Positions 49,451 through 60,195 of a DNA stretch of 64,000 nucleotides are shown here, one piece after another. The notes under the pieces are model-generated. The model did no database searches and was not told the origin of the DNA. It worked only from the letters and a program-made list of their open reading frames with translations. How positions within the stretch are numbered: position 1 is the first letter of the stretch; each line of letters begins with the position of its first letter. Made by a program: the position numbers and the translations under genes. The stretch comes from Micromonospora sp. U21 (GTDB taxonomy: Bacteria; Actinomycetota; Actinomycetes; Mycobacteriales; Micromonosporaceae): contig NZ_JAGPYK010000008.1 of NCBI RefSeq assembly GCF_018070045.1, positions 1-64,000 on the forward strand, given 5' to 3'.

Positions 49451-49672
49451 TCAGGAGGCGGGCTCCTGCCGGGCGGCTTCGATCCGCGCCCGGGCGCCGT
49501 CCAGCCAGCGCTGGCAGATCACCGCCAGGGCCTCGCCGCGCTCCCAGAGCGCCAGCGACTCCTCCAGGGAGGTGCCGCCGGCCTCCAGCCGCTCCACCAC
49601 CGAGGCCAGCTCGGCACGGGCCTGCTCGTAGCTGAGCCGCTCGTCCGGCCCGGCCTTCGTGTCGTCAGTCAT
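49451..49672 (-). CDS. Exodeoxyribonuclease VII small subunit
   Basis: This 73-aa protein contains [40 protein letters not shown] and [11 protein letters not shown], the XseB signature. It forms exonuclease VII with XseA, which lies upstream on the same strand (47 nt gap). ATG at 49672 is preferred to longer frames. Confidence 0.9.
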   Translation of the reverse strand: MTDDTKAGPDERLSYEQARAELASVVERLEAGGTSLEESLALWERGEALAVICQRWLDGARARIEAARQEPAS

Positions 49673-49718
49673 CGCGTCCATCTCAGCACACCACTCTCCG
49701 ACCGCCGCGCCCCGCCAC

Positions 49719-50933
49719 TCAGCCGTCCACCGTGGCGGCCAGCTCACCGTCGGCCAGGCGGACCCGCAGCGGGTCGCCCTTGCCGACGTCGGCCGCCGCG
49801 CGGACCACGTGACCGTCCGCGCGCTGCACGATCGCGTACCCCCGGTCGAGGGTGGCGGCGGGTGAGAGGGCGCGGAGCCGGGCCAGGGTGTGCCGCAGCT
49901 CGTCGTCGGCCGCGGCGAGCCGGTGGTCCAGGCACCGTCCGGCCCGTTGACGCAGCGCGCCCAGGTCGGTCGCCCGCTGCTCCACCATCACCTGGGGCCG
50001 GGCCAGCACCGGACGGGAGCGCAGCCCGTCGAGCCGGTGGGACTCCCGGTCGACCAGGTTGCGTACCGCCCGCTCGAGGCGGTGCCGGGCCTGGCCGATG
50101 AGGCGTACCTCCTCGGTGAGGTCGGGGACCACCCGTTTGGCCGCGTCGGTCGGGGTGGAGGCGCGGACGTCGGCGACGTAGTCGATCAGCGGGGCGTCCG
50201 TCTCGTGACCGATCGCGCTGACCACCGGGGTACGGCAGCCGAACACCGCCCGGCAGAGCGCCTCGTCGGAGAAGGGCAGCAGGTCCTCGATGCCGCCGCC
50301 GCCCCGGGCGATGACGATCACGTCGATGCTCGGGTCGGCGTCCAGCACCTTGAGCGCGTCGATGATCTGCGGCACCGCGGACGGGCCCTGCACGGCCACG
50401 TTGACCGTCCGGAACTCCACCGCCGGCCAGCGCCGCCGTGCGTTGGTCAGCACGTCCCGCTCGGCGGCCGACGCCCGGCCGGTGATCAGCCCGATGCGGC
50501 CGGGCAGGAACGGCAGCCGGCGCTTGCGGGCCCGGTCGAACAGCCCTTCGGCGGCGAGCAGCTTCTTGAGCTTGTCCAGCCGGGCCAGCAGCTCACCCAG
50601 CCCCACCTGGCGGATCTCGTCGGCGCGCAGGCTCAGCGTGCCCCGGGCGGCGTAGAACTCCGGTTTGGCGTGCAGCACCACCCGGGCGCCCTCGCGTAGC
50701 TCGGGAGCGCCGGCGTCCAGCACGTCCCGGTTGGTGGTGACGGTCAGACTCAGGTCGGCCGACGGGTCACGCAGGGTGAGAAAGACGGTGCTGGCCCCGG
50801 GTCGGCGGCTGATCTGCGCCACCTGCCCGTCCACCCACACCCAGCCGAGCTTCGCGATCCAGGCGCCCACCTTCTGGCTGACCACCCGGACCGGCCACGG
50901 CTCCTCCGCGCTGCTCCGCGCCCCGTCACTCAC
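49719..50933 (-). CDS. Exodeoxyribonuclease VII large subunit
   Basis: This 404-aa protein has an N-terminal OB-fold (about 10-110) and the catalytic core [40 protein letters not shown] and [20 protein letters not shown]. It digests single-stranded DNA from both ends in repair. The GTG at 50933 is 6 nt after TAGGGT (minus strand), so it is leaderless. Confidence 0.95.
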   Translation of the reverse strand: MSDGARSSAEEPWPVRVVSQKVGAWIAKLGWVWVDGQVAQISRRPGASTVFLTLRDPSADLSLTVTTNRDVLDAGAPELREGARVVLHAKPEFYAARGTLSLRADEIRQVGLGELLARLDKLKKLLAAEGLFDRARKRRLPFLPGRIGLITGRASAAERDVLTNARRRWPAVEFRTVNVAVQGPSAVPQIIDALKVLDADPSIDVIVIARGGGGIEDLLPFSDEALCRAVFGCRTPVVSAIGHETDAPLIDYVADVRASTPTDAAKRVVPDLTEEVRLIGQARHRLERAVRNLVDRESHRLDGLRSRPVLARPQVMVEQRATDLGALRQRAGRCLDHRLAAADDELRHTLARLRALSPAATLDRGYAIVQRADGHVVRAAADVGKGDPLRVRLADGELAATVDG

Positions 50934-50964
50934 CCGCCCACCCTACGACCCACCCCGCCCGACC

Positions 50965-51025
50965 CGTTGATCATGAAGTTATCGCCCGCCTTGACGGCGG
51001 GTCGGGGCAACAACTTTGATCAACG
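50965..51025. repeat. TTGATCA...TGATCAA inverted repeat between xseA and ispH
   Basis: Outer arms (CGTTGATCA / TGATCAACG) and a central CCCGCC / GGCGGG hairpin form a two-stem structure between divergent genes. It belongs to the intergenic repeat family seen at 25262 and 60117. Confidence 0.6.
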
Positions 51026-51094
51026 AGGGCTGGGCGGAGCTGGCGCGGGGTCGCAGCCGCTGCCGCCGGGAAATCGGACACGTACGATGGGCGG

Positions 51095-52081
51095 GTGACC
51101 GAGGCTCAGGCGACCCCCCAGACCGGCAAGCGCGTGCTCCTGGCCAAGCCCCGCGGCTACTGCGCGGGCGTCGACCGCGCGGTGCAGACCGTCGAGGAGG
51201 CGCTGAAGCTCTACGGCGCCCCGATCTACGTCCGCAAGCAGATCGTGCACAACAAGCACGTCGTGCAGACCCTGGAGGCCCAGGGCGCGATCTTCGTGGA
51301 GGAGAACGAGGAGGTCCCGGAGGGCGCCACCGTCATCTTCTCCGCGCACGGCGTGGCCCCCGAGGTCTACGAGCAGGCGAAGGTGCGTTCGCTGAAGGCG
51401 ATCGACGCGACCTGCCCGCTGGTCACCAAGGTGCACCAGGAGGCGAAGCGGTTCGCCGCCGAGGACTACGACATCCTGCTGATCGGTCACGAGGGGCACG
51501 AGGAGGTCGTCGGCACCGCCGGCGAGGCTCCCGCCCACATCCAGTTGGTGGACGGCCCGGACGGCGTCGACAAGATCACCGTCCGCGACCCGGAGAAGGT
51601 CGTCTGGCTCTCCCAGACCACGCTCTCGGTGGACGAGACGTTGGAGACGGTCGCCCGGCTCAAGCAGCGGCTTCCGCTGCTCCAGTCGCCGCCCAGCGAC
51701 GACATCTGCTACGCCACCTCCAACCGGCAGCACGTGGTCAAGGAGATCGCCCCGGACTGTGACGTGGTGATCGTCGTCGGCTCGCGGAACTCGTCCAACT
51801 CGGTCCGGCTGGTCGAGGTGGCCCTGGACGCCGGCGCCCGCGCCGGTCACCTGGTCGACTTCGCCCACGAGATCGACGACGCCTGGCTGGCCGACGCCCG
51901 CACCGTCGGCGTGACCTCCGGCGCGAGCGTCCCCGAGGATCTGGTCCGGGATGTGCTCACGCACCTGGCCGCGCGCGGTTTCGCCGACGTCGAGGAGATC
52001 ACCACCGCCAACGAGCGGCTCACCTTCTCGCTGCCGCAGGAGCTGAAGCGGGACATGAAGGCCGCGGCGGCCCGCGGTTGA
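51095..52081 (+). CDS. 4-hydroxy-3-methylbut-2-enyl diphosphate reductase (IspH)
   Basis: This 328-aa iron-sulfur enzyme performs the last step of the MEP pathway, making IPP and DMAPP. The three cluster cysteines are C23 ([10 protein letters not shown]), C107 (ATCPLV) and C205 ([11 protein letters not shown]), with HKHV, HGV and NSSNS motifs. The GTG start is 6 nt after TACGAT (51083-51088). Supplies prenyl units for the reductase and prenyltransferase in this window. Confidence 0.96.
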   Translation: MTEAQATPQTGKRVLLAKPRGYCAGVDRAVQTVEEALKLYGAPIYVRKQIVHNKHVVQTLEAQGAIFVEENEEVPEGATVIFSAHGVAPEVYEQAKVRSLKAIDATCPLVTKVHQEAKRFAAEDYDILLIGHEGHEEVVGTAGEAPAHIQLVDGPDGVDKITVRDPEKVVWLSQTTLSVDETLETVARLKQRLPLLQSPPSDDICYATSNRQHVVKEIAPDCDVVIVVGSRNSSNSVRLVEVALDAGARAGHLVDFAHEIDDAWLADARTVGVTSGASVPEDLVRDVLTHLAARGFADVEEITTANERLTFSLPQELKRDMKAAAARG

Positions 52082-52139
52082 GTGGCGTCGGCCGGGTTCC
52101 GGCGGGAACGCCCCGCCACTCCGGCGCGTCGAAACCGGC

Positions 52140-52595
52140 ATGAGGACCTTTCGGCTCGTCGTCTCCGCCCTGGTGGTCTGCGCGGCGCTGAGCGCCTGCG
52201 GCGACACGGACGGCCCTGCCACCCCCGCCCCGAGCGGATCGTCACCGGCGACCGGGCAGCCCAGCCCGTCGGCGACCGTCCCGTCGACCCCCGTCCCGTC
52301 GACCCCCGTCCCGTCGACCCCCGTCCCGGGGACACCCACCCCCTCCTCGACGCTCAAACCACCCGGTGGACCCACCGTCCCGCCGCCGGTCGGAGCCACC
52401 GAACTCACCGGCACGATCACCCCTGGCGTGGAGCCGAACTGCGTGCTGCTCGACGGCTACCTGCTGATCGGCGGCCCGCGGGACGTGCTGAGGGCCGGCG
52501 CCAAGGTGACCGTCACCGGCCGGGTGGAGCCCGGCATGATGACCACCTGCCAGCAGGGCACGCCGTTCGTCGTGGAGGGCGCGCACCGTAGCTGA
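52140..52595 (+). CDS. Small lipoprotein with VPSTP repeats
   Basis: This 151-aa secreted lipoprotein has lipobox LSAC (C20), then a Pro/Ser/Thr linker containing three VPSTP pentamers (15-bp units, about 52277-52330) and a C-terminal small beta domain (GATELTGTITPGVEPNCVLL) with two Cys. Function unknown. Confidence 0.7.
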   Translation: MRTFRLVVSALVVCAALSACGDTDGPATPAPSGSSPATGQPSPSATVPSTPVPSTPVPSTPVPGTPTPSSTLKPPGGPTVPPPVGATELTGTITPGVEPNCVLLDGYLLIGGPRDVLRAGAKVTVTGRVEPGMMTTCQQGTPFVVEGAHRS

Positions 52596-52648
52596 CCCGG
52601 CTCCCGTGGGCCAGCGGGTGGCCCGCTGCCCACCAGCCGGCGGACCGG

Positions 52649-53812
52649 TCAGCGGTCGCGGTCGACGGGGACGGCGTCGTCCAGCAGCTCGGGCGCCTGG
52701 GGCTGACGGGGGGTCAGCTCGACCTGGGCCGGGCTGGCCAGCTCCTCGTCCGAGACACCCAGCTCGGCGAGCTTGCGGGCGCTGACCAGCACCCGGGCCT
52801 CCAGCGAGCCGACCGCCCGGTTGTACGCGGTCACCGCGCCGGCCAGCGACGAGCCGAGCTTGCCCACGTGGTCGCCGAGGGTGGCGAGCCGGCTGTACAG
52901 CTCCCGGGCCAGCGTGTGCACCGCGAGCGCGTTGCGGGCCAGCGCCTCCTGCCGCCAGGAGTAGGCCACCGTGCGGAGCAGGGCGACCAGGGTGGCCGGC
53001 GTGGCCAGCACCACGTTGCGGGCGAAGGCGTGCTCCAGCAGCGTCGGGTCACGCTGGAGCGCGACGTCGAGGAACGGGTCGGCGGGGACGAACAGCACCA
53101 CGAACTCCGGCGAGCTGTCGAACGCGGCCCAGTAGGACTTGGCGGCCAGGGCGTCGACGTGCCCCCGCAGGTGCCGGGCGTGCGCGTCGAGGTGCGTGTC
53201 CCGGCCGCGCTCGTCGCGGGCCTCCATCGCGGTGAGGTACGCGTCGAACGGCGCCTTGGCGTCCACCACCACCGACCGGCCGCCGTGCAGCCGGACCACC
53301 AGGTCCGGGCGGACGACCTGCTCGTCGGTGGCGGCGGTGACCTGCTCGGAGAAGTCGCAGTGCTCCAGCATGCCGGCCGCCTCGACGATCCGGCGCAGCT
53401 GGTGCTCGCCCCAGCGACCCCGCACCTGCGGCGCGCGCAGCGCAGCCACCAGCTGCTTGGTCTCGGTGCGCAGCTCGCCGGAGACCGCGTTCATCGAGCG
53501 GACCTGCTCACGCAGCTCGGCGTACGCGTCGACCCGGTCGTGCTCCAGATCGGCGACCCGCTGCTCGTAGCGGCGCAGGGTCTCGTGCAGCGGCGCCACC
53601 GCGCGGGCCACCGCCTCCTGGGACTGGGCGGTGGCCTCGTAGCTGAGCGCCCGCATGGACTGCTCCAGGCGCCCCTCGCCCTCCCGGGTCGCGGTCAGCG
53701 TGGCGTCCAGCCGGGCGATGTCGGCCGCCGACCGGGACCGGGCCGCGAGCCAGCCCACCGCCCCGCCGGCGCCGAGGCACACGATCACCAGGAGCAGCGT
53801 CGAGACGTCCAT
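52649..53812 (-). CDS. RmuC-family DNA recombination protein
   Basis: This 387-aa protein has an N-terminal helix (LLLVIVCLGAGGAVGWLAA), a long coiled coil (about 30-130) and the RmuC nuclease-like domain with PQVRGRWGEHQLRRIVEAAG, VVDAKAPFDAYLTAM and YWAAFDSSPEFVVLFVP. It limits DNA inversions. The ATG at 53812 is chosen; a longer frame upstream is antisense to other genes. Confidence 0.92.
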   Translation of the reverse strand: MDVSTLLLVIVCLGAGGAVGWLAARSRSAADIARLDATLTATREGEGRLEQSMRALSYEATAQSQEAVARAVAPLHETLRRYEQRVADLEHDRVDAYAELREQVRSMNAVSGELRTETKQLVAALRAPQVRGRWGEHQLRRIVEAAGMLEHCDFSEQVTAATDEQVVRPDLVVRLHGGRSVVVDAKAPFDAYLTAMEARDERGRDTHLDAHARHLRGHVDALAAKSYWAAFDSSPEFVVLFVPADPFLDVALQRDPTLLEHAFARNVVLATPATLVALLRTVAYSWRQEALARNALAVHTLARELYSRLATLGDHVGKLGSSLAGAVTAYNRAVGSLEARVLVSARKLAELGVSDEELASPAQVELTPRQPQAPELLDDAVPVDRDR

Positions 53813-53866
53813 CACCGGAGCTTGCCAGACGGATACGATGTGCGAGCCGGGGGTACGTTCGATGAC

Positions 53867-54691
53867 ATGGAACTTCTGCTGTGCCTCGCCGTCGTGGTGG
53901 TCGGCGTGCTGGGCGCCGCAGCGATCATCCGCGCCCAGGCCACCGCCCGGCAGCGCACCGCCCTCGGTGACGCCCGCGCGGAGGCGCAACGCTGGTACGA
54001 GCGCCTCGGCGGCCAGTTGATGACCCTGCACGGCGACGAGCCGGCGGTCCGCCAGGCCCTGTCCGACGCCGGTGAGCGGTACAACGCGGCGGGCTCGCAG
54101 CTGGAGCAGGCGCGTACGCCGCACCAGTTCGCGCTGGCTCGGGAGACCGCGCTGGAGGGGCTGGCGTACATCCGGGCGGCGCGGACGGCGCTGGGGATCG
54201 ACCCGGGGCCCGAGGTGCCGGCGCTGGCCGCCGCGCGGGGCGTCGGGCAGCTCACCAAGGAGCGGGAGGTCGACGTGCAGGGGCAGACCTTCCGGGCCGG
54301 TCCGCAGCCGGGTCGGGAAACGCCCTACTACTACCCCGGTGGTCGTTACCAGGGCCGGCCGGTGCCGGCGGGCTGGTACTCGACGCCCTGGTGGAAGACG
54401 GCACTGGGCGCCGGCGCGGGCGTGCTCGGCGGCATCCTGATCGCCGACGCGCTGTTCTCGCCGGCCTTCGCCGACCCGGGGTACGGCTATGACGAGGGCC
54501 ACCAGGAGGGCTCCGGTGACGGCGCCGACCAGGGCGCGGACGCCGGTGACCAGGGCGGCGATCAGGGCTACGACGGTGGGGACCAGGGCGGCGACGTCGG
54601 CGGCGGGGACTACGCGGGTGGCGACTTCGGCGGCGGCGGTTTCGGTGGGGGCGACTTCGGCGGCGGTGATTTCGGAGGCGGCGACTGGTGA
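53867..54691 (+). CDS. Membrane protein with glycine-rich repeat tail, unknown
   Basis: This 274-aa protein has an N-terminal helix (about 2-22), a helical middle (RWYERLGGQLMTLHGDEPAV ...), a second helix (about 184-204) and a low-complexity C-terminus of GGDFGGG/GGDQG repeats ending GGGDW. The ATG at 53867 is 7 nt after TACGTT. No family recognised; divergent from rmuC. Confidence 0.6.
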   Translation: MELLLCLAVVVVGVLGAAAIIRAQATARQRTALGDARAEAQRWYERLGGQLMTLHGDEPAVRQALSDAGERYNAAGSQLEQARTPHQFALARETALEGLAYIRAARTALGIDPGPEVPALAAARGVGQLTKEREVDVQGQTFRAGPQPGRETPYYYPGGRYQGRPVPAGWYSTPWWKTALGAGAGVLGGILIADALFSPAFADPGYGYDEGHQEGSGDGADQGADAGDQGGDQGYDGGDQGGDVGGGDYAGGDFGGGGFGGGDFGGGDFGGGDW

Positions 54692-54711
54692 GCGCCGCCG
54701 AGTGACACGCG

Positions 54712-54744
54712 AACAGGCCCCGGTCGCGCAGACCGGGGCCTGTT
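54712..54744. terminator. Rho-independent-type terminator
   Basis: Perfect 13-bp stem AACAGGCCCCGGT / ACCGGGGCCTGTT with a 7-nt loop and a short T-run after it, between convergent genes (the glycine-rich protein and ppc). Works for both directions. Confidence 0.85.
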
Positions 54745-54756
54745 TCGTGCGGTCGC

Positions 54757-57543
54757 TCAACCGGTGTTGCGCATCCCGGCGGCGATGCCGTTCACCGTGG
54801 TGAGCAGCGCCCGCTCCAGCGCCGTGCCATCGCTCGGGGCGCGCCGGCCGCCCGGCGCGGTCGCCACCGCCCGTCCGGCGGCACCGGACTCCCGGTACTG
54901 CCGCAGCAACGCCACCTGGAGGTGGTGCAACGGCTCCAGGTAGGTGTCCCGCACCGCGAGGGTGCGCTGGAGCACCGGCGAGTTCTCCAACAGGGCGGGT
55001 GAGGCGGTCACCGCCAGCACCTCCCGCTTGGTCAGCTCGTACTCCTGCTCGATCTGCTCGAAGATCGGGTGCAGTTTCTTCGGCACCAGCGTCTCGACGT
55101 ACCGGCGGGCGATGCTCAGGTCGGTCTTGGTCAACATCATCTCGACGTTCGACAGGAACGTGCGGAAGAAGTGCCAGTTGCGGTGCATCTCGGCCAGCAC
55201 GTCCGCCAGCCCGGCCTCGCGGGCGGCGGCCAGCCCCGCGCCGACGCCGAACCAGCCCGGCACGATCTGCCGCGTCTGCGTCCAGCCGAACACCCACGGG
55301 ATGGCCCGCAACCCGGACAGCCCGGCACCGGTGTTCGGGCGCTTCGCCGGTCGGGAGCCGATGTTCAGCGCGCCGAGCAGCTCGGTGGGGGTGGACGCCC
55401 AGAAGTACGCGGGCAGGTCCGGGTCCTCGACCAGCGACCGGTACGACCGGTACGCCGACTCGGAGACCACGTCCATGGCGGCGTCCCAGCGTTCGAGCAT
55501 CTCCGCCGGCTGCCTGGGACCGGTGTGCAGCAGGGTCGCCTGAAGCACCGCGGCGAGGGTGAGCTCCAGGTTCTCCCGGGCCAGCGAGGGCAGGCTGTAC
55601 TTGTCCGAGATCACCTCGCCCTGCTCGGTCACCTTGATCGCGCCGTCCAACGTGCCGTACGGCTGGGCCAGGATCGCCTCGTGCGTCGGCCCGCCGCCGC
55701 GCCCCACCGTGCCGCCCCGGCCGTGGAACAGCCGCAGGTGCACCCCGTGCCGGGCGGCCACGTCGCGCAGCGCGCGCTGCGCCCGGTGGATCGACCACTG
55801 GCTGGTGGTGATCCCGGCCTCCTTGTTGGAGTCGGAGTAGCCGAGCATGACCTCCTGCACGTCACCCCGGGCGGCCACCAGCGCCCGGTACGCGGGCAGC
55901 GACAGCAGCTCGTCGAGGAGTTCGCCGCCGGCGTTCAGCTCGGCCGGGGTCTCCAGCAGCGGCACGAACCCGATCCGGGCCCGCCCGCTGTGCACGTCGA
56001 CCAGCCCGGCCTCGCGGGCCAGCACCACCGCGGCCAGCACGTCGTCCACGCCAAGGGTCATCGAGATGATGTACGACTCGATGACCTCGGTGCCGAACCG
56101 GTCCTGCGCTTCCCGGATGGTGCCGAACACGTCGAACGTCTTGCGGGCCGGCTCGGAGAGCGGAGTGTCCAGCGTGGACAGCGGCCGGCGACCGGTCAGC
56201 TCGTCGGCGAGCAGCTTGGTGCGCTCCAGGCGGGACAGCGCCGGGTAGTCGGAGACCTCGCCGACGGCCCCGTACAGCTGGGCGAGCACCGCGTGGTGCG
56301 CCTCGGCGTGCTCCCGGACGTCCATCGTCGCCAGGTGCAGGCCGAACGCGGAGACCGTCCGGATGGTGGAGGCCAGTCGGCCGACGGCGGTGAGCTGCCC
56401 GGAGTTGCGGGCCAGCGAGGCGCGCAGCAGCTCCAGGTCGGCGATCAGCTCGGCTGAGCCCCGGTAGTCGCGGCCCGCCACGTGCGCGGTGCCCTGGCGC
56501 AACCGCTGCCGGGTGTTGGCCAGCTTCGCCTTCACGCAGCGAGCCTTGAGCCGGTACGGCTCCTCGGCGTTGACCCGGCGGAACCGGGGCGCCACCTCGG
56601 GCAACGCGTCCAGGTCGGCGGCGAGGCTGGCGGAGAGGTCCAGTGACACCCCGCGCAGCCGGCGGGAGACCGAGACCTCGTTGATGAGGTGGTCCATCGC
56701 CTTCTCGGTGGCCGCGATGCCGTGCTCGTGCTGGATGGTCAGCACCTCGCGGGTGACCGCCGGGGTGACGAAGGGATTGCCGTCCCGGTCACCGCCGATC
56801 CAGGTGCCGAAGCTCAACGGCCGGGCCGTCGGCGAGGTCTCCACGCCGAGCGTGCGCAGCGTGTCGGCCAGGTCGTCGAGCACCTGGGGCGCGGCCTCGG
56901 CGTACAGGTCACGCAGGTAGTAGATCGCGTTGCGGGCCTCGTCGGTCGGGTCCGGCCGGTCCAGCCGCAGCTCGTCGGTCTGCCACATCAGGTCCAGCAG
57001 CTCGGCCAGCCGACGGTTCGCCGGGCCCTCGTCGCTGGCGCCGTAGAGGATCGCGTTGGCGGTCTCGGTGTCCAGCTCGTCGGCGATGGCCCGCAGCTTG
57101 GACAGGATCGAGCGGCGGGCCGCCTCGGTGGGGTGCGCGGTGAAGACCGGCCGGACCGCCAGCCGGCGGGCCGCGGCGGCGATCTCCTCGGCCGGCACCC
57201 CGCGCTCGGCGATCATCTTGGCCGCCTGGTCCAGCCAGCCGCCCTGCACGGCGCGGCGGCGGCGCAGGTCCCGGGCACGGTGCACCTGCTCGGTGATGTT
57301 GGCCAGGTGGAAGTAGGTGGAGAAGGCGCGGGCCAGCTTGGTGCCGGTGGTCACGTCCAGCCCGCCGAGCCGCTGGGCGGCCGCCGGGGCGTCGGTGCGG
57401 ACCTGGGCGCGGATCTCCTCGACGAGGTCGAGCAGTGGTCGACCCTCCTGGCGGGCCAGGGTCTGCCCGAGGAGGGTGCCGAGCCGGCGGATGTCGGCGC
57501 GCAGCGCGGCGTCCGGGCCGTCGTGGTCGTGCTGGTCGGTCAC
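54757..57543 (-). CDS. Phosphoenolpyruvate carboxylase
   Basis: This 928-aa anaplerotic enzyme makes oxaloacetate from PEP and bicarbonate. It has catalytic His in [14 protein letters not shown], the [16 protein letters not shown] loop and [20 protein letters not shown], ending in ...MRNTG as usual. GTG at 57543, with AAGGAGC upstream, is preferred over a frame running back to 57636. Confidence 0.97.
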   Translation of the reverse strand: MTDQHDHDGPDAALRADIRRLGTLLGQTLARQEGRPLLDLVEEIRAQVRTDAPAAAQRLGGLDVTTGTKLARAFSTYFHLANITEQVHRARDLRRRRAVQGGWLDQAAKMIAERGVPAEEIAAAARRLAVRPVFTAHPTEAARRSILSKLRAIADELDTETANAILYGASDEGPANRRLAELLDLMWQTDELRLDRPDPTDEARNAIYYLRDLYAEAAPQVLDDLADTLRTLGVETSPTARPLSFGTWIGGDRDGNPFVTPAVTREVLTIQHEHGIAATEKAMDHLINEVSVSRRLRGVSLDLSASLAADLDALPEVAPRFRRVNAEEPYRLKARCVKAKLANTRQRLRQGTAHVAGRDYRGSAELIADLELLRASLARNSGQLTAVGRLASTIRTVSAFGLHLATMDVREHAEAHHAVLAQLYGAVGEVSDYPALSRLERTKLLADELTGRRPLSTLDTPLSEPARKTFDVFGTIREAQDRFGTEVIESYIISMTLGVDDVLAAVVLAREAGLVDVHSGRARIGFVPLLETPAELNAGGELLDELLSLPAYRALVAARGDVQEVMLGYSDSNKEAGITTSQWSIHRAQRALRDVAARHGVHLRLFHGRGGTVGRGGGPTHEAILAQPYGTLDGAIKVTEQGEVISDKYSLPSLARENLELTLAAVLQATLLHTGPRQPAEMLERWDAAMDVVSESAYRSYRSLVEDPDLPAYFWASTPTELLGALNIGSRPAKRPNTGAGLSGLRAIPWVFGWTQTRQIVPGWFGVGAGLAAAREAGLADVLAEMHRNWHFFRTFLSNVEMMLTKTDLSIARRYVETLVPKKLHPIFEQIEQEYELTKREVLAVTASPALLENSPVLQRTLAVRDTYLEPLHHLQVALLRQYRESGAAGRAVATAPGGRRAPSDGTALERALLTTVNGIAAGMRNTG

Positions 57544-57806
57544 GATGCGCTCCTTACGTGAGTACGAAGGACAGCGCTGTCCGACTCCCTGGATGGTATC
57601 CGCGCCGGGCCGGATGGCAGGAGGGGCTCTCCGCATGGCGCGCCGTGACGCGGAACACCTCGGAGATCACCTCAACGGCCCGCGCGGGGTCTCGCCCGAC
57701 GGCCCCGTCCGGCGCCTCGTCCACCAGGCAGCCCAGGGAGGCTCCTGCCCTGCCTGCGGTGTTTCGCCCGGCGAAATCCGCTGGTCCTGCCCGCTACCGT
57801 CTGATC

Positions 57807-58847
57807 ATGGATGTGCCGCGATACCCCACCAAGCCGAAGCCGGGCGACCGGGTCGCTGTCGTCTCACCCTCCGCCGGCCTGCCGGGCCTCTTCCCGCATG
57901 TCCACGAGCTGGGGCTGCGGCGGCTGTGCGAGGAGTTCGGCCTGGAGCCGGTGGAGTACCCGACCACCCGGGTGATGGGGGCCGACCCGCGCGATCGCGC
58001 CCGCGACCTCACTGCCGCGTTCGCCGACCCGACGATCGCCGCCGTGCTCGCCACCGTCGGCGGGGACGACCTGATCAGGGTCACTCCGCACCTCGACGAC
58101 GACGTGCTGCGCGCCAACCCGAAGCCCTACTTCGGCTACTCCGACAACACCAACGTGCTCAACCACCTGCACCGGCTGGGGATCGTGGCGTACCACGGCG
58201 GGTCGGTGCTGGTGCACCTCGGAAGGCCAGGCGCGCCGCACCCGCTGACCTTCGGCTCGCTGCGCGCGGCGCTCTTCAGCACCGACTGGTACGACCTCAG
58301 CCCGGCGACAAGATGGGGCGACGAGCCACGCGACTGGCGGGACCCGACGACCCTCGCCGAGGAGCCGGTGATGCTGCCGGGCGAGGGCTGGCACTGGCAG
58401 GGCCCGGCCCACGTGGTCCGCGGACGCACCTGGGGCGGAAACCTGGAGGTGCTCAACTGGCTGCTCGCCGCCGACCGGGTGGCCCCGGCCGCGTCGCTGG
58501 CCGGCTCGGTCCTGCTGATCGAGACCTCTCAGGAGCTGCCCTCGGACACTGAGGTGTACCGGATCCTGCGCAACCTGGGGGAGCGCGGCCTGCTCGCCAG
58601 CTTCCCGGCGGTGCTGGTCGGGCGGGCCAAGGCGTGGGACTTCGACCGGCCGCACACCATCGACCAGCGCCGGGCGTACGCGGCGGCCCAGCGGGCCGCG
58701 GTGACCCGGGCCTGCGCGGAGTACGCGCCCGACGCCGTACTGGTCTTCGACGTCGACCTCGGGCACACCGACCCGCAGGTGATCATCCCGTACGGCGGAG
58801 AGGTCCTGGTCGACGCCGAGGCCCGCCGCATCGCGGTCCGCTACTGA
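57807..58847 (+). CDS. LD-carboxypeptidase/MccF-like S66 peptidase
   Basis: This 346-aa protein has nucleophile S112 in YFGYSDNTNVLNHL, with GGDD earlier and EGRTWGGNLEVLNW and IVYDVDLGHTDPQ-like segments. S66 enzymes trim murein LD-peptides or self-inactivate microcin-type adenylates. The MccF-like length and WGG motif leave both possible. ATG at 57807, 6 nt after TACCGT, is the chosen start; it is leaderless. Confidence 0.85.
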   Translation: MDVPRYPTKPKPGDRVAVVSPSAGLPGLFPHVHELGLRRLCEEFGLEPVEYPTTRVMGADPRDRARDLTAAFADPTIAAVLATVGGDDLIRVTPHLDDDVLRANPKPYFGYSDNTNVLNHLHRLGIVAYHGGSVLVHLGRPGAPHPLTFGSLRAALFSTDWYDLSPATRWGDEPRDWRDPTTLAEEPVMLPGEGWHWQGPAHVVRGRTWGGNLEVLNWLLAADRVAPAASLAGSVLLIETSQELPSDTEVYRILRNLGERGLLASFPAVLVGRAKAWDFDRPHTIDQRRAYAAAQRAAVTRACAEYAPDAVLVFDVDLGHTDPQVIIPYGGEVLVDAEARRIAVRY

Positions 58848-58888
58848 CCTGTCCGGCCGCCGGGCTGCCCGGCTGCCCGGCTGGTTTT

Positions 58889-58957
58889 CACAACGTTAGG
58901 GAAGCCGTGGTGTCCGGGTCCACCGGAGGCCACTACCTCCCTGAAGTTGTGTAGATC
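58889..58957. repeat. CACAAC...GTTGTG inverted repeat, left of the cyclase gene
   Basis: An imperfect long inverted repeat whose right part (about 58932-58966) matches that of the 60117 element at about 33 of 35 positions, including the flank GATCTTGGGCGCGG. It sits between the S66 peptidase and the cyclase gene and is probably a bidirectional terminator. Confidence 0.7.
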
Positions 58958-59031
58958 TTGGGCGCGGGGCTCGGCCTCTCCGGTGCTGGCGGCGGCCGAG
59001 GCTCGGACGGGCCCGTCCGTTGTGAGCGCGC

Positions 59032-59946
59032 TCAGCTGTCGACGATGGCGAAGGCGCGGACCGGAAAAGTGCCCATGCCGGCCACCATCGGTGGGGCCGC
59101 GGTGAAGCGGAAGCCGCTCGGCGGCAGGGCGCCCAGGCCGGTCAGGTGCTCCACGATCGGGATGCCGGCGGCGAGCAGCGCGCTGTGCGCGGGGCGCTCA
59201 CCGCCGGCCGCTGGGCTCATGTCGTCGATGTTGATCGAGTCGATGCCGACCAGGGCCACGCCGGCGTCGGCCAGTGCCTGGGCGGCGTCCCCGGTCAGGT
59301 GCGGCGCCTCCGGCGTGCCGTACCGCTCGGTGCCGAAGTGCGCATCCCAGCCGGTGTGCAGCAGCACCGCGCGCCCGGCCACCTCGTACGGGGCCAGCAT
59401 CAACCGGTCCACCGCCCGCGTGCCGGCCGGCACCCGGACCACCACACCGGGCAGGTCGGCGAGCCGGTTCAGCGGCACCCCGGCCAGGTCATCGCCGCCG
59501 GTCCAGCGGTGTGCGGGGGTGTCCAGGTAGGTGCCGGTGTTGGCGATCATGTCGATCCGAGCCACCCGGAACTCGGTGCCCGGCGCATAGCTGGCGCGGG
59601 ACGCCGCGAACGTCAGCCAGTCGCCGATCTGCGGCGCGGGCCAACCGGGCAGGGTGGTCATCCCGTCGCTGATCACGTGGCTCAGCTCGACCAGCCGCCG
59701 GCTGCCGCCGGGTTCGCCGACGGCGACGCCACGGCCACCCTTGTGCGGCTCCTCGATGATCGTCTTCGCGCTGATCCGGACCTCGGCGACCATCAGCAGC
59801 CCGAGATGCCGGACGAACAACGCGGCCAGGTCCTGGTCGGCGATCTCTCGACCCGGAATGTCCAGCCGGAACCCATCGGTGCGCAGCCCACCGCCGTTGG
59901 CGAAGCTCACCTCGGCGTCGAACTGCGCCCGCCACTGCCCGCTCAT
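59032..59946 (-). CDS. Cyclase-family protein with extra N-terminal domain
   Basis: This 304-aa protein has an N-terminal region (about 1-85) that is separate in composition, then the cyclase (KynB-like) fold: [32 protein letters not shown] and FPVRAF near the end. In kynurenine formamidase the metal motif is HxGTHxDxPxH; here it is [11 protein letters not shown], so two ligands differ. The reaction is unknown. The start at 59946 is weakly supported. Confidence 0.72.
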   Translation of the reverse strand: MSGQWRAQFDAEVSFANGGGLRTDGFRLDIPGREIADQDLAALFVRHLGLLMVAEVRISAKTIIEEPHKGGRGVAVGEPGGSRRLVELSHVISDGMTTLPGWPAPQIGDWLTFAASRASYAPGTEFRVARIDMIANTGTYLDTPAHRWTGGDDLAGVPLNRLADLPGVVVRVPAGTRAVDRLMLAPYEVAGRAVLLHTGWDAHFGTERYGTPEAPHLTGDAAQALADAGVALVGIDSINIDDMSPAAGGERPAHSALLAAGIPIVEHLTGLGALPPSGFRFTAAPPMVAGMGTFPVRAFAIVDS

Positions 59947-60033
59947 GCCAAGACCCGATCACGACCGCCGCTCCCCGTCAAGATCCACGTCGTCCGGTCC
60001 GTCCGCGTGGTCCGCCCGGCCCGGACACAGCAG

Positions 60034-60116
60034 CGCGGGCGGCGTGGGCGGCGTGGGCGGCGCGGCGGCGCGGGCAGCGTGGGCGGTGCGGCGGCGTGGG
60101 CGGCGTGGGCGGCGCG
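60034..60116. repeat. G/C microsatellite, GGCGGCGTG units
   Basis: About nine imperfect 9-bp units (GGCGGCGTG/GGCGGCGCG) directly left of the 60117 palindrome. No gene is supported here; open frames crossing it are composition artefacts. Confidence 0.75.
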
Positions 60117-60194
60117 AAGATCCACACAACTTCAGGGAAATAGTGGTCTCCCGGCGCGCCGAGGCCCCTACATCCCTGAAGTTGTGTGGATCTT
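60117..60194. repeat. 78-bp perfect-arm palindromic element
   Basis: Perfect 22-bp arms (60117-60138 and 60173-60194; AAGATCCACACAACTTCAGG core) with an inner GGCGCGCC. It is the best copy of the family and lies in the divergent region between the cyclase gene and mfd. Confidence 0.85.
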
Positions 60195-60195
60195 G

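Noticed and set aside
53813..55798. Upstream extension of the rmuC frame (a 1049-aa frame in total)
   Set aside because: It runs antisense through the glycine-rich gene and in parallel out of frame with ppc; the RmuC start at 53812 matches the family.
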